Below are positions 1-8,430 of a DNA stretch of 64,000 nucleotides, piece by piece. The position numbers and the translations under genes are program-made. Every line of letters starts with the position of its first letter. Within the stretch, counting starts at the first letter, position 1. Source of the DNA: Microbacterium kunmingense (GTDB lineage Bacteria; Actinomycetota; Actinomycetes; Actinomycetales; Microbacteriaceae); the NCBI RefSeq assembly GCF_023155745.1, contig NZ_JAKNUS010000008.1, positions 1 to 64,000 of the forward strand, written 5' to 3'. The notes below the pieces were generated by a model. The model searched no databases. It was not told the origin of the DNA and saw nothing but the letters and a program-made list of their open reading frames with translations.

Positions 1-833
1 CAGAGCCCCGCAAACGCCCCCGATCATCGTTCGTCCGGTTCGAAGCCGCACAACCCAACGAGACCTGGCAGTCCGACTTCACACACTGGCGCCTCGCGGA
101 CGGCACCGACGTGGAGATCCTGAACTGGCTCGACGACCACTCCCGACTCCTCCTCAGCTGCACCGCCCACCACCCCGTCACCGGCCGCACCGTCGTGGAC
201 ACGTTCCTCGCCGCCGTCGACACCTACGGCCCGCCCGCTTCCACCCTCACCGATAACGGACGGGTCTACACCGCCCGGCACGCCGGAGCCCGCAACGAGT
301 TCGAATACGTCCTCGCCGCCCTCGGCATCGTGCAGAAGAACGGCGCCCCGAACCACCCGCAGACGCAAGGGAAGATCGAACGGTTCCATCAGACCCTGAA
401 ACGCTGGCTCGCGGCACGACCGCGCGCGCACACGATCCCCGAGCTGCAGGCCCAGCTCGACCAGTTCCGGGATCACTACAACACCGCCCGCCCCCATCGC
501 GCCCACGGACTCACCCCAGCAACGGCCTACACCGCCACCCCGAAAGCCACCCCCGCCGGCAGCCGGCACGACGCCGTCCACTACCGGATCCGCTACGACC
601 ACGTCGGCACCAACGGGAAGATCAGCTTCCGCCGCGCCGCCCGCATGCACCACCTCGGCATCGGCGCCGCACACCGCGGGAAACGCTGCATCCTCATCAC
701 CGACGAACACACCATCACCGTCATCCACCTCGACACCGGCGAAATCCTCGCGACGAACACCATCAATCCCGCCCGCACCTACTGGCGAAACAACGAAAAA
801 GAGCCCGGCCGATGGCCGGACTCTCCTTCATGA
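1..833 (+). CDS. IS481-type transposase, 5' end outside window
   Basis: DDE transposase of the IS481 family (integrase core, rve fold) that catalyses DNA strand transfer. The reading frame is open from base 3 of the window, so the N-terminal HTH part lies upstream and only about 276 residues are visible. The acidic triad can be read: first Asp in WQSDFTHW, second in LTDNGRVYTA, and Glu in GKIERFHQTLKRWL. The Q-x-K-x-E-R-F-H run before the last helix is typical of this family. The C-terminal beta-rich segment after the core (GTNGKISFRRAAR) is also usual for actinobacterial IS481 members. The frame looks intact as far as it can be seen, so the element may be active. Confidence 0.93.
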   Translation, partial: EPRKRPRSSFVRFEAAQPNETWQSDFTHWRLADGTDVEILNWLDDHSRLLLSCTAHHPVTGRTVVDTFLAAVDTYGPPASTLTDNGRVYTARHAGARNEFEYVLAALGIVQKNGAPNHPQTQGKIERFHQTLKRWLAARPRAHTIPELQAQLDQFRDHYNTARPHRAHGLTPATAYTATPKATPAGSRHDAVHYRIRYDHVGTNGKISFRRAARMHHLGIGAAHRGKRCILITDEHTITVIHLDTGEILATNTINPARTYWRNNEKEPGRWPDSPS

Positions 834-841
834 CATGTCAT

Positions 842-879
842 CTATGTCGCGACTCAGATGTCTCCTATGTCGCGACTCA
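842..879. repeat. two direct repeats in the IS right end
   Basis: The 15-mer ctatgtcgcgactca is present at 842-856 and again at 865-879. Both lie between the transposase stop codon and the inferred IS terminus, so they are probably transposase recognition sites within the terminal inverted repeat. Confidence 0.7.
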
Positions 880-887
880 TCACAGGG

Positions 888-969
888 TGGCGAGTGAGGG
901 ATTCGAACCCCCGAAGGCTACGCCGGCTGATTTACAGTCAGATCCCTTTGGCCGCTTGGGTAACTCGCC
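888..969 (-). tRNA. tRNA-Tyr(GTA)
   Basis: On the minus strand the acceptor arms GGCGAGT (969-963) and ACTCGCC (895-889) pair perfectly, followed by discriminator A at 888. The anticodon loop reads CTGTAAA with anticodon GTA, and the T-arm contains GGTTCGAATCC. The 82-nt length with a long variable arm fits class II tRNA-Tyr. CCA is not encoded: the next genomic bases are CCC and then the IS element, so the 3' trailer has been replaced by IS sequence. Confidence 0.96.
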
Positions 970-1075
970 GAGTGCGCACCCGCCCGGCTTGTGCAGTCGA
1001 CCGGAGGCGCGAGAAACAAGTCTAGACCCCCGGCGGGCGTCGAAAAAATCCGCGCCGGATGCCACAGTCCGACCC

Positions 1076-1990
1076 TCAGGTTTCGAGGCGATCGAGATCG
1101 GGATCGGTCAGCGCCGAAGGCAGCCGCAGCAGCGCGCCTTCGAAGCGGCAGGTCGCGGCCGCGACATCCATCGCCCTCTGCAGTGCCGCACCCCAGGCCT
1201 CCGCGTCGGTCGGGGCGGCGTCGATCATGGCGGCGATCACGGTCGCGAAGGCCGCATCCCCCGCACCCATGGTGTCGACGATGCGACCCGGAAGGTCGGA
1301 GATCGGACGGGTGACGACCTCCGGCCCCGCCTCGATGGTGGCGCCGGCACGCCCCTGCGTGGCGAGCACCGCGCCCGCCCCCGCGTCGATGAGCCGCGCC
1401 CGAAGCGCATCGAGCGGTTCGCCGTAGAGCAGCTCGGCGTCGTCCTCCCCGATCTTGACCAGCGCGGCGCCCGCCGCGAGCTGCTCAAAGCCGCGGACGA
1501 ATTCCGCCCGGTCGTGCATCATCCCCTCGCGTGGGTTGACGTCGATCGCCAGCGGCGAACCCGATGCACGGACGGCCTGCGACAGCGCCAGGGTCTGGGC
1601 GACGTCGTCGAAGGGGAAGCAGCTGATGGCGATGACGGATGCCGCGTCCAGAGCGGCCCGCTCGTCTGCGCCGAGGTGCACGGCGCGGTGCTGGGCGGCG
1701 TCGTTGAAGACATAGGTCGGTTCGCCCCCGCCGCTGCGCGTGCTCACGGCGCGCGACGAGCCCCGGGGCGAGGGGGTCGCGAGAAGCTGCACGCCGAAGT
1801 CGGCGAGGTAGGAGCGGATGCGCGCTCCGGCCTCGTCATCGCCGACCATGGCGATGAGGGTCGCCGGAACGCCGAGGCGCGCGAGCCCCACCGCGACGTT
1901 CAGCGCGGCGCCGCCGACGAACTCGCGGACGCCGTGGTCGTCGCGCAGCTCGTCGATGAGGGCATCGCCGATGACGACGGCGCGGCTCAC
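1076..1990 (-). CDS. PfkB-family carbohydrate kinase (fructokinase-like)
   Basis: A cytoplasmic ribokinase-fold sugar kinase that phosphorylates a sugar hydroxyl with ATP; fructose is the likely substrate but is not proven. The 304 residues match the family's usual length. The N-terminal substrate motif VGGAALNVA is near residues 25-33. The C-terminal PfkB signature DTMGAGDAAFA starts at residue 239 and contains the catalytic base Asp245. The GTG/ATG region overlaps the stop of the FBP-domain gene by 4 bp (ATGA), so the two form an operon read leftward toward the tRNA. Other PfkB substrates such as ribose or tagatose remain possible. Confidence 0.88.
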   Translation of the reverse strand: MSRAVVIGDALIDELRDDHGVREFVGGAALNVAVGLARLGVPATLIAMVGDDEAGARIRSYLADFGVQLLATPSPRGSSRAVSTRSGGGEPTYVFNDAAQHRAVHLGADERAALDAASVIAISCFPFDDVAQTLALSQAVRASGSPLAIDVNPREGMMHDRAEFVRGFEQLAAGAALVKIGEDDAELLYGEPLDALRARLIDAGAGAVLATQGRAGATIEAGPEVVTRPISDLPGRIVDTMGAGDAAFATVIAAMIDAAPTDAEAWGAALQRAMDVAAATCRFEGALLRLPSALTDPDLDRLET

Positions 1991-2487
1991 GACCGGCTCC
2001 GGGCGTGCTGGGCGACGCTCTCGACGAACGCCTCGGTGCGCCGGCGGGTACCGTCGATGCGCCGGTCGACGCTGGCACGGATCTCACTCGGCGCGAGCGG
2101 GGCCGCCAGCCGGACGTTCTCGTGACAACTCAGGTCGGCGCACATGTAGGTGCCGACGCTGTCGCCGTTGCGACCTGCTTCGCCTGCCTTGCGTGCGGTG
2201 AACAGCGCGACCTGATCGGCCGGCTGCATCGTGTGGCACAGGTTGCACATCGCCGAACGCGCCGATGAGGTCCCCTCTGCCGCGCGCAGCAGCACACCGA
2301 CGGGTTCGCCGTCCACCTCGGCGATGACGTACGCGCGGCCGCGTGTGCGGGGGTCGCGCCACGCGAAGAAGTCCAGGTGGTCCCAATCGGTCAGCACGAA
2401 ATCGCTCGGCAGTGCCATCACCTGCAGTTCGTCGGGACGGGCGTTCACGAACGACGTGCGGATGTCGTCCTCGGTCAGCGGGCTCAT
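1987..2487 (-). CDS. FBP-domain (FusB/FusC-like, EF-G-binding) zinc protein
   Basis: A 166-residue protein of the FBP family, named for the EF-G-binding proteins FusB and FusC. It has an N-terminal alpha/beta part and a C-terminal four-Cys treble-clef zinc finger: C81-x2-C84 in AMCNLCHT and C116-x4-C121 in MCADLSCHE. FusB relatives rescue EF-G from fusidic acid; in actinobacteria this family is chromosomal and its natural role is unclear. A TAGACT -10 hexamer lies about 26 nt upstream, and an SD-like GGAGAG precedes the ATG. It is first in an operon with the PfkB kinase through an ATGA overlap. Confidence 0.82.
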   Translation of the reverse strand: MSPLTEDDIRTSFVNARPDELQVMALPSDFVLTDWDHLDFFAWRDPRTRGRAYVIAEVDGEPVGVLLRAAEGTSSARSAMCNLCHTMQPADQVALFTARKAGEAGRNGDSVGTYMCADLSCHENVRLAAPLAPSEIRASVDRRIDGTRRRTEAFVESVAQHARSRS

Positions 2488-2610
2488 GCACTCTCCTCGC
2501 CTGGTCTCGGGACAGTCTACGAACCTCTCCCCATCCGCGGGGCGGGCGGCCCGTCGCGGCCGGCGAAGCTCCGCCGCGACCGCGGGCGCGCCGCCGCGCG
2601 CGACCGCGAC

Positions 2611-2669
2611 GCGACCCGTCGAAAACGGCGGCCCGCCGCGCGTGTGGACCGCACTTTCTGACGGGTCGC
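2611..2669. repeat. palindromic repeat element (REP-like), copy 1
   Basis: Perfect 10-bp arms gcgacccgtc (2611-2620) and gacgggtcgc (2660-2669) continue inward as an imperfect stem (gaaaacggcgg against ccgcactttct). The same arm sequences and A/T-rich inner shoulders occur at 36910-36968, so this is a dispersed element. It lies in the divergent intergenic region before the methyltransferase promoter. Confidence 0.7.
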
Positions 2670-2697
2670 GCCGACGACGGGCGATAGGGTGGCGCCC

Positions 2698-3495
2698 GTG
2701 ACGGAGGACGACACCGGCGACGGCTTCCCTGCGGAGGCCGACGGGTGGTCGACCCTGGCTGAGGGATGGGCCGAGCGGTGGGGCGGGGTCTCGGCGCCGG
2801 CGCGTCGGGCACTCCTCTCCGCATGCGCCATCGGCCCGGGCACGCGCGTGCTCGACGTCGGCTGCGGTTCGGGCGAGTTCCTCGCCGAGCTCGTCGCGGC
2901 CGGCGCGCAGGCGATCGGGGTCGATTCCTCATCCGCGATGGTGGCGCTGGCCGCGCGGCACGGCGAGGCCCGAGAAGCGGATGCCACGGCCCTCCCCTTC
3001 GCCGATGACACCTTCGAAGTGGTGACCGCCGTCACCGTGCTGCACCTCGCCGACGATCTCGACGCCGCCGTTCGCGAGGGCGCCCGGGTGCTGCAGCCGG
3101 GGGGCCTCCTGGGCGTCGCGGAGTGGGCCGACACCGGGCGGAACGACCTGGCCGTCATCGAACAGGCCCTCGAGGCCGCGTTCGATCCCCCCGCCGACGA
3201 GGATCGCCCCGAGCCCGGCCGCGCTCCGGCAGAGGCGGGTCCGTCGCATCCGTCCGCTCTCGATCTCGCGGTCGAGGCCGCAGGCTTACGCCCGGTCTCG
3301 CGGGGCACGGTGGAGGTGCAGCTCCGCGCCGCCGGCCCGGACGAACTCGCGGCGACCGTGCTGCTCGGTGAGGACGAGGCGACGATCGCCGACCTCTCCG
3401 ACGTGATCGCTCGTGCGGCCGAACCCTTCCGGCGGACCGACGGCGGGTACGACCTGAGAAGCACCTTCCGCTGGCGCGTGGACGCTCGGCGCTGA
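2698..3495 (+). CDS. class I SAM-dependent methyltransferase
   Basis: A cytoplasmic methyltransferase of about 265 residues with the Rossmann SAM-binding motif I VLDVGCGSGEF at residues 51-61, followed by an acidic strand (GVDSSSAM) and motif IV/V-like segments (VVTAVTVLHLADD). The target is unknown; the UbiE/Methyltransf_11 group includes small-molecule and quinone methylases. The GTG at 2698 is preferred over the in-frame GTG at 2689 because TAGGGT (2685-2690) is a -10 hexamer exactly 7 nt before it, giving a leaderless mRNA. It converges with the nucleotidyltransferase-like gene, with 3 bp between the stops. Confidence 0.85.
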   Translation: MTEDDTGDGFPAEADGWSTLAEGWAERWGGVSAPARRALLSACAIGPGTRVLDVGCGSGEFLAELVAAGAQAIGVDSSSAMVALAARHGEAREADATALPFADDTFEVVTAVTVLHLADDLDAAVREGARVLQPGGLLGVAEWADTGRNDLAVIEQALEAAFDPPADEDRPEPGRAPAEAGPSHPSALDLAVEAAGLRPVSRGTVEVQLRAAGPDELAATVLLGEDEATIADLSDVIARAAEPFRRTDGGYDLRSTFRWRVDARR

Positions 3496-3498
3496 GTC

Positions 3499-4293
3499 TC
3501 AGAAACCGAGGCGACGCGCCACGGCGTCGGCCGCACGCGCAGGGAACGCATCCCACCCGGGCTCGAGGATCTCGCGAGCCAGGACGTACAGTCCTCGAGC
3601 GGCGTCTTCCACGGGCGCCGAGGCGGCCTCGGCGATGCGGGCACCCCATTCCGGGAAGTCGCGCTCGAACCGGCGGAGCGGGTCGATGATGTCACGGCGC
3701 GTCGTCGAACGATCGCCGAAGCGCCCGCGGATCGCGCGGACGAGATGGATGACCGCGGCACCGCGGACGAACTGGCCCGCGTTCAGCACCTCACCCCGAC
3801 GGGCCCGGCCGGTGCCAAGGAGCAGCTTGACGAAGACCAGGGCGGCATCGTTCTCGGGATCGAACCGGTCGCGTGCGGCAGCGGTGGCCCGTGCCCGCGC
3901 GACCAGATCGGCCGTCGTACCGCGGTCGTCGTCGACGACCACGGTCGCCTCCCCCGCGACCGCCCCGTCCAGTTCTGCGGCCTCCGAGAGGGCGAACTCG
4001 AACACATGCCCGTCGTCGTAGACGGCGACGAAGCCGATCTCGCCCTCCCGGGCGGTGACCGCGAGATCGTCCTGGTCGGGCAGCCAGGACAGGTCGGGCC
4101 GCACCTGGGCGCCGCGGCCGTCGGCGATGAGCGCGAAGAAGTCGTGATCCGACCACTCGTCGCGTCGATGCGCGGCTTGCTCCGATGCGGACCCGAGCAG
4201 CACGAGGCCGATCAGATCGCCGTGCGCCTCCACGCCGGCGGCCAGGCCGCGGCTGAGCGCGGAGAACCGAGCGGATCCGGCCGGAGCCGTCAT
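3499..4293 (-). CDS. nucleotidyltransferase-like protein, last gene of mal operon
   Basis: A 264-residue protein whose N-terminus resembles the nucleotidyltransferase fold (aminoglycoside adenylyltransferase type): LVLLGSAS at residues 30-37 followed by EWSDHDFFALI, giving a G-S...D49-x-D51 pattern for metal and nucleotide binding. A helical C-terminal half follows (about 150-264). It starts 4 nt after the malG stop, so it appears to be the fourth gene of the maltose-type ABC operon. The target, whether antibiotic, protein or sugar nucleotide, cannot be told from the sequence. The call rests on motif recognition only. Confidence 0.6.
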   Translation of the reverse strand: MTAPAGSARFSALSRGLAAGVEAHGDLIGLVLLGSASEQAAHRRDEWSDHDFFALIADGRGAQVRPDLSWLPDQDDLAVTAREGEIGFVAVYDDGHVFEFALSEAAELDGAVAGEATVVVDDDRGTTADLVARARATAAARDRFDPENDAALVFVKLLLGTGRARRGEVLNAGQFVRGAAVIHLVRAIRGRFGDRSTTRRDIIDPLRRFERDFPEWGARIAEAASAPVEDAARGLYVLAREILEPGWDAFPARAADAVARRLGF

Positions 4294-4297
4294 CGGG

Positions 4298-5266
4298 TCA
4301 TTTCACACTGCCGGCGGTGAGGCCGCCGACGATGAAGCGCTGGAGGGCGAGGAACAGCGCGACCGGGATGATCGCGGCCAGCACCGCACCCGCGGCGAAG
4401 ACGCTCCAGTTGCGTGCGGTCTCCTGCGAGACGAACTGGTAGAGACCGACGGCGAGCGTCTGCTTGTCGGGATCGGAGAGCACGACCGACGCGATGACGA
4501 AGTCGTTCGTCGTCGCCAGGAACGACAGCAGCCCGACGACGGCGAGGATCGGCGCGACCAGACGCAGGATGATCGTGAAGAAGATGCGCGCGTGACCGGC
4601 GCCGTCGATCTTCGCCGCCTCGTCGATGGACGCCGGCACGGTGTTGAAGAACCCGTACATCAGGTAGGTGTTCACGCCCAGCGCGCCGCCGAGGTAGACC
4701 ATGATCAGTCCGAGCTGGGAGTTCAGCCCCAGCGCCGGGAAGATGTCGGCGATCGCCGACATGAGCAGGAAGATCGCGACGAACGCCAGCAGCTGCGGGA
4801 ACATCTGCACCAGCAGCAGGGTGAGAAGGCCGAACCGGCGTCCGGTGAAGCGCATGCGCGAGAACGCATACGCCGCGAGCGCGCCGAGGAGCACCGTGCC
4901 GAAGGCGGTGGCGAGCCCGATGACGAGGGTGTTGACGAACCAGGCGCCATAGGGCTGCGACGGATTCTCGAACAGGCGGAAGTACGCGCCCAGGTCGAAG
5001 GTGGAGAACAGGCTGTTCGCGGTCAGCAGCGTGCCGCCGGGGTTCAGCGACGCCGAGAGGACGTACGCCAGCGGGAACGCGCAAAACAGCAGCATGACGA
5101 TGCCGATGAGGTGGCGCCAGCCGGTCTCACGGAACCAGCGCCCGAAGGGGCGACGCGGTGCGGGCGCCGGCTTCTGCGCGGCGGCGGCACCCCGCTGGTC
5201 GTCGGCGAGAGCCTCGGCCAATGTCGGCGCGGGCTGGGAGGTGAGCGGGTTGGAGTTCAGTGCCAT
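4298..5266 (-). CDS. malG: maltose-type ABC transporter permease (MalG-like)
   Basis: Inner-membrane permease of a CUT1 sugar ABC importer. The 322 residues hold a proline/alanine-rich cytoplasmic N-terminus and six predicted transmembrane segments starting near residue 52. The EAA loop that docks on the ATPase reads IDEAAKIDGAGHARIFF near residue 214. It follows malF with a single base between stop and start and precedes the nucleotidyltransferase-like gene by 4 nt. No ATPase gene is in this cluster; such permeases often use a shared MsmK/UgpC-type ATPase encoded elsewhere. Confidence 0.9.
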   Translation of the reverse strand: MALNSNPLTSQPAPTLAEALADDQRGAAAAQKPAPAPRRPFGRWFRETGWRHLIGIVMLLFCAFPLAYVLSASLNPGGTLLTANSLFSTFDLGAYFRLFENPSQPYGAWFVNTLVIGLATAFGTVLLGALAAYAFSRMRFTGRRFGLLTLLLVQMFPQLLAFVAIFLLMSAIADIFPALGLNSQLGLIMVYLGGALGVNTYLMYGFFNTVPASIDEAAKIDGAGHARIFFTIILRLVAPILAVVGLLSFLATTNDFVIASVVLSDPDKQTLAVGLYQFVSQETARNWSVFAAGAVLAAIIPVALFLALQRFIVGGLTAGSVK

Positions 5267-5267
5267 C

Positions 5268-6881
5268 TCAGTTCAGCTCCTCGAGGACCTTGGTCTGTCG
5301 GAAGCTCACGTAGGAGATGACGGCGACCAGGATGAAGATGATGATCGAGAACGCGCTCGCGAGCCCGTAGTCACGGTTCGCTCCGACGAAGGCCACCTTG
5401 TAGACCATGGAGATCAGGATGTCGGTGGCACCGACGTTGATGGAGGCATCGGCGAATCGGGGGCCGCCGTTGGTGAGCATGTAGACGATGTTGAAGTTGT
5501 TGAAGTTGAACGCGAACGACGAGATCAGCAGCGGCGCGACCGAGACCAGCAGCAGCGGGAATTTGATGTGCCGGAACACCTGCCACACGCCCGCGCCGTC
5601 GACCCGCCCCGCCTCCTGGATGTCGTCGGGGATCGACTGCAGCGCACCGGTGCACACCAGGAACATGTAGGGGAACCCGAGCCAGAGGTTGACGATGAGG
5701 ATCGCGACCTTCGCGAGGATCGGATCGAGGAGCCAGGGTATGGACGCCCCTCCCAGCAGCACCTGGTTGATGAAGCCGAAGTCCTGGTTGAACATGCCCG
5801 CCCAGATGAGCGCCGACAGGAACGCCGGGAAGGCATACGGGAGGATGAGGATCACGCGGTAGTACTTGCGGCTCTTCATCTTCGGATCGTTGAAGACGAT
5901 CGCGAGGAAGAGGCCGAGGACGAAGGTGGTCGCCACCGACAGGAAGGCGAACACGAAGGTCCAGACGAGGACCGCGATGAACGGGCCGCGGATGGATTCC
6001 TCGGTGACCGCGCGGACGAAGTTCTCGCCGCCGACCCAGACCTGCCAGCCGGGGAGGATCTCCGTCCCGTCATCCGCGGTGAACGCGCCGGTGCCGATGT
6101 CGCGGTACACCGTGCCGGTCTCGGTGTCGGTCATCGTGTCGGCGACCGGATCCCACTCCAGGCTGGACTGGAAGAGGTAGGCGTTGGAGCCGTCGGTCGT
6201 GCGAAGGTAGCCGTCGTTGAGGTCGTCGTCCAGCGGCACGGCCAGTGCGCCGATCTCGGCCTGATTGGCGAGGATCTGCGAGAAGTCCAGCACCTCGTAG
6301 CCGGCCGCCTCGGGCGAGGAGACGGATTCGAGCGGCTGCTCGGTGCCGCCGACGCTCAGATCGCCGGTCTCGGGGTCTTCGACGACGAGGAAGAACTCCC
6401 CGTCGCGCGTGGCGATCTGCACCGGGTAGGTGGCGGAATCCTCCACCCGCGTCTGCGACTGCTGGAGGAGCGAGGTGATCGCGTCCTCCTTGGTGGAGTT
6501 GTGTCCCGACCCGTAGTTCGTGAACGCGATGTAGACGGTGTAGAGCACGACGAAGATCTGGAAGATGAACAGGAACACCAGACCCGGTGCGAGGTACTTC
6601 GCCGGGAGGAGGCCGGGAATGAGGTACACCGCGTTGAGGATGACGACGCCCACCGCGATGGCCCCAGCGACCACCCACTGCTCCTGAACGACCAGGACGA
6701 GGATCGCGTAGATCGCCATCGCGTCCACGATGCCGAGCGCGACGATCTTGAACAGCCACACCTTCCAGCCCGCGGAGGCGGCGTCGGCGAAGGCCGCCGC
6801 ACGGCGGCGGCGCCTCTCGGTGGCCGGGTCTGCGCGTCGGTCGGACGCGCGGTCGTCGGTGTCGAGGGTCGGAATCGTCAT
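5268..6881 (-). CDS. malF: maltose-type ABC transporter permease (MalF-like)
   Basis: Inner-membrane permease partner of MalG. At 537 residues it is MalF-sized: three N-terminal transmembrane segments, then a large extracytoplasmic P2-like domain (roughly residues 125-290), then the conserved permease core. The EAA motif reads IQEAGRVDGAGVWQVFRHIK near residue 425. The P2 insertion, together with a MalE-like binding protein, argues for maltose or maltodextrin rather than a general CUT1 sugar. It is transcribed after malE across a 97-bp gap that holds a strong hairpin. Confidence 0.9.
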   Translation of the reverse strand: MTIPTLDTDDRASDRRADPATERRRRRAAAFADAASAGWKVWLFKIVALGIVDAMAIYAILVLVVQEQWVVAGAIAVGVVILNAVYLIPGLLPAKYLAPGLVFLFIFQIFVVLYTVYIAFTNYGSGHNSTKEDAITSLLQQSQTRVEDSATYPVQIATRDGEFFLVVEDPETGDLSVGGTEQPLESVSSPEAAGYEVLDFSQILANQAEIGALAVPLDDDLNDGYLRTTDGSNAYLFQSSLEWDPVADTMTDTETGTVYRDIGTGAFTADDGTEILPGWQVWVGGENFVRAVTEESIRGPFIAVLVWTFVFAFLSVATTFVLGLFLAIVFNDPKMKSRKYYRVILILPYAFPAFLSALIWAGMFNQDFGFINQVLLGGASIPWLLDPILAKVAILIVNLWLGFPYMFLVCTGALQSIPDDIQEAGRVDGAGVWQVFRHIKFPLLLVSVAPLLISSFAFNFNNFNIVYMLTNGGPRFADASINVGATDILISMVYKVAFVGANRDYGLASAFSIIIFILVAVISYVSFRQTKVLEELN

Positions 6882-6935
6882 CGAGGCTCCTTGGCGGACG
6901 ATCGACGGCGCGGTCGATCAGTCAGGGGAAAGGGG

Positions 6936-6973
6936 TTCGGCGGGGATGCCGCGTGAGCGACATCCCCGCCGAA
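6936..6973 (-). promoter_or_regulatory. malE-malF intercistronic stem-loop
   Basis: On the minus strand, 5 nt after the malE stop codon, 13-bp perfect arms (6973-6961 and 6948-6936; ttcggcggggatg on the plus strand) enclose a 12-nt loop. There is no U-tract. In mal operons such a hairpin usually stabilises the malE message and lowers downstream expression, so the binding protein is made in excess. That role is inferred here. Confidence 0.7.
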
Positions 6974-6978
6974 GGCGA

Positions 6979-8232
6979 TCAACCGATCTTGCCCTGGATG
7001 TTCTCGGCCATGGTCGTCCAGCTGGAGACCGGGTCGGCACCCTGGATGATGGCCACCTGGGTGGTGCCCCAGTCATCCCACACGGCACCCATCTGCGGGA
7101 TGCTGGGCATCGGCACGGCCTCGGCACCGACGGCGGCGAAGCCGGCGACGATCGGGTCGGACTGCGCCGCCTCGAACGACTCGGTCAGAGCCGGAGCACG
7201 GCCGCCGGCCTCGAACAGCGCGGTCTGCACCTCGGGGGTGGCGACGTAGTTCACGAGGAACTCGTTCGCCGCGAGGGCGTTCTCCGACTGCGAGCTCAGG
7301 AAGAACGTCTGCACACCCGCGAACGGGCGGGCGGTCTGGCCGCCGGCCGACGGGATCGGGTCGACGGCGACGTTGACGCCGGCGTCCACCGCGTCGGCGA
7401 TGTTCCACGGACCCGTCAGGAAGAACGGAGCCTGGCCGGCGTTGAAGGCCTCCTTGGCCAGGTCGCCGTCGAGGTTCAGGTTGAACACGCCCGCAGCGCC
7501 CTGCTGACCGAGCCAGGTGGCGAACTGCTGGCCGGCCTCGTCACCGATGGTGAGGTTGGCGGCGTCGTACGAACCGTCGGCGTTCTGCGCGAAGACCGAG
7601 TTCCCGAAGGAGGTCTGGAACGGGTACAGGTGGTAGGGGTCGGAGTTCTGCGGGTTCAGACCCACGACGAACGGGTACTGCGTGCCGGCCGCGGTGCCCT
7701 TGGCGATCATGTCGTCGAAGTTGGTGGGTGCTTCGGGCACGAGGTCGGCGTTGCGGACCAGCGCGATGTTCTCGATCGCGTAGGGCAGTCCGTACGTGTT
7801 GCCGTCGTAGGTGACCGCCGCGATGGCGACCTCTTCGAACTCGGCGGCCTTGTCGCCGAGTTCGACGGGCGCGACCACACCGTCCTGCACGAAGGCACCG
7901 GTCCAGTCGTGACCGCCGATGGTGATGTCGGGGCCCTCGCCGCTCGGCACCTGCGTGATGAAGTCCTGCTGGATGTCCTCGTACTCCTTGACGACGAGGT
8001 CGACGGCGATGCCCTTCTCCTCTTCGAAGGCGGTCGCGACATCCTGGAGGGCGCGCTCGCGGTCGGCGTCGACCCAGACGGTCAGGGTGTTCTCCGCGGC
8101 GCCCGAGTCGCCGCCGTTGTCGGCACCGCCGGAGCTCTCGCCACCGCCGCCGCCTGCGCAGCCGGCGAGCACAACGGCCCCGCCGACCAGGAACGCACTG
8201 AGACCCAGTGCACGCTTGTTCATCACCTTCAT
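6979..8232 (-). CDS. malE: maltose-type sugar-binding lipoprotein (MalE-like)
   Basis: Extracellular solute-binding protein of family 1, membrane-anchored, which delivers sugar to MalFG. Start ATG at 8232 is chosen because AAAGAGG lies 9 nt upstream and it gives a clean lipoprotein signal: KR, a hydrophobic stretch, then lipobox VLAGC with Cys25, followed by a Gly/Ser-rich linker. The mature part carries family features such as EEEKGIAVDL and GPWNIADAVDAG. Length is 417 residues. First gene of malE-malF-malG; two LacI-type operators sit upstream, so sugar-responsive repression is likely. Confidence 0.9.
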   Translation of the reverse strand: MKVMNKRALGLSAFLVGGAVVLAGCAGGGGGESSGGADNGGDSGAAENTLTVWVDADRERALQDVATAFEEEKGIAVDLVVKEYEDIQQDFITQVPSGEGPDITIGGHDWTGAFVQDGVVAPVELGDKAAEFEEVAIAAVTYDGNTYGLPYAIENIALVRNADLVPEAPTNFDDMIAKGTAAGTQYPFVVGLNPQNSDPYHLYPFQTSFGNSVFAQNADGSYDAANLTIGDEAGQQFATWLGQQGAAGVFNLNLDGDLAKEAFNAGQAPFFLTGPWNIADAVDAGVNVAVDPIPSAGGQTARPFAGVQTFFLSSQSENALAANEFLVNYVATPEVQTALFEAGGRAPALTESFEAAQSDPIVAGFAAVGAEAVPMPSIPQMGAVWDDWGTTQVAIIQGADPVSSWTTMAENIQGKIG

Positions 8233-8302
8233 CGGTGTTCGCCTCTTTCTTTGGGGAGGGCGACAAGACCGCGGGAGCGGCTCCCTTGTCGCAAGCTCAT
8301 GT

Positions 8303-8316
8303 TGCAAGCGCTTACA
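8303..8316. promoter_or_regulatory. LacI-family operator, malE-proximal
   Basis: The palindromic core aagcgctt (8306-8313) within tgcaagcgcttaca has the central CG dyad typical of LacI/GalR operators. It lies about 75 bp upstream of the malE start. TTGCGG and CAAACT, 17 bp apart on the minus strand, may be the promoter just before it. Confidence 0.75.
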
Positions 8317-8430
8317 GTTTGCGCCAGTTGTGCGCCATCCGCAATCTCGATCCGGGGTCGATACCATCCTGTGACCCTCGCCCGGTCGGAATTGTGCCGG
8401 AGCCACAACACCTCACCCGTGCTTCGCCCT

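Larger units (their letters stand above)
1..884 (+). mobile_element. IS481-family insertion sequence, right part
   Basis: The element comprises the transposase gene and about 50 bp of 3' end. The right terminus is placed at 884 because the minus strand read inward from there begins TGTGATGAGTCGCGAC, the TG-start inverted-repeat style of IS481. The end contains two 15-bp direct copies of ctatgtcgcgactca (842-856 and 865-879), spaced 23 bp, as expected for multiple transposase-binding sites. The left end and any target duplication lie outside the window. Only 3 bp separate the terminus from the tRNA-Tyr gene. Confidence 0.75.

Noticed and set aside
5001..6956. 651-codon frame antisense to malF
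   Set aside because: Acidic/basic low-complexity shadow of a MalF gene with P2 loop and EAA motif.
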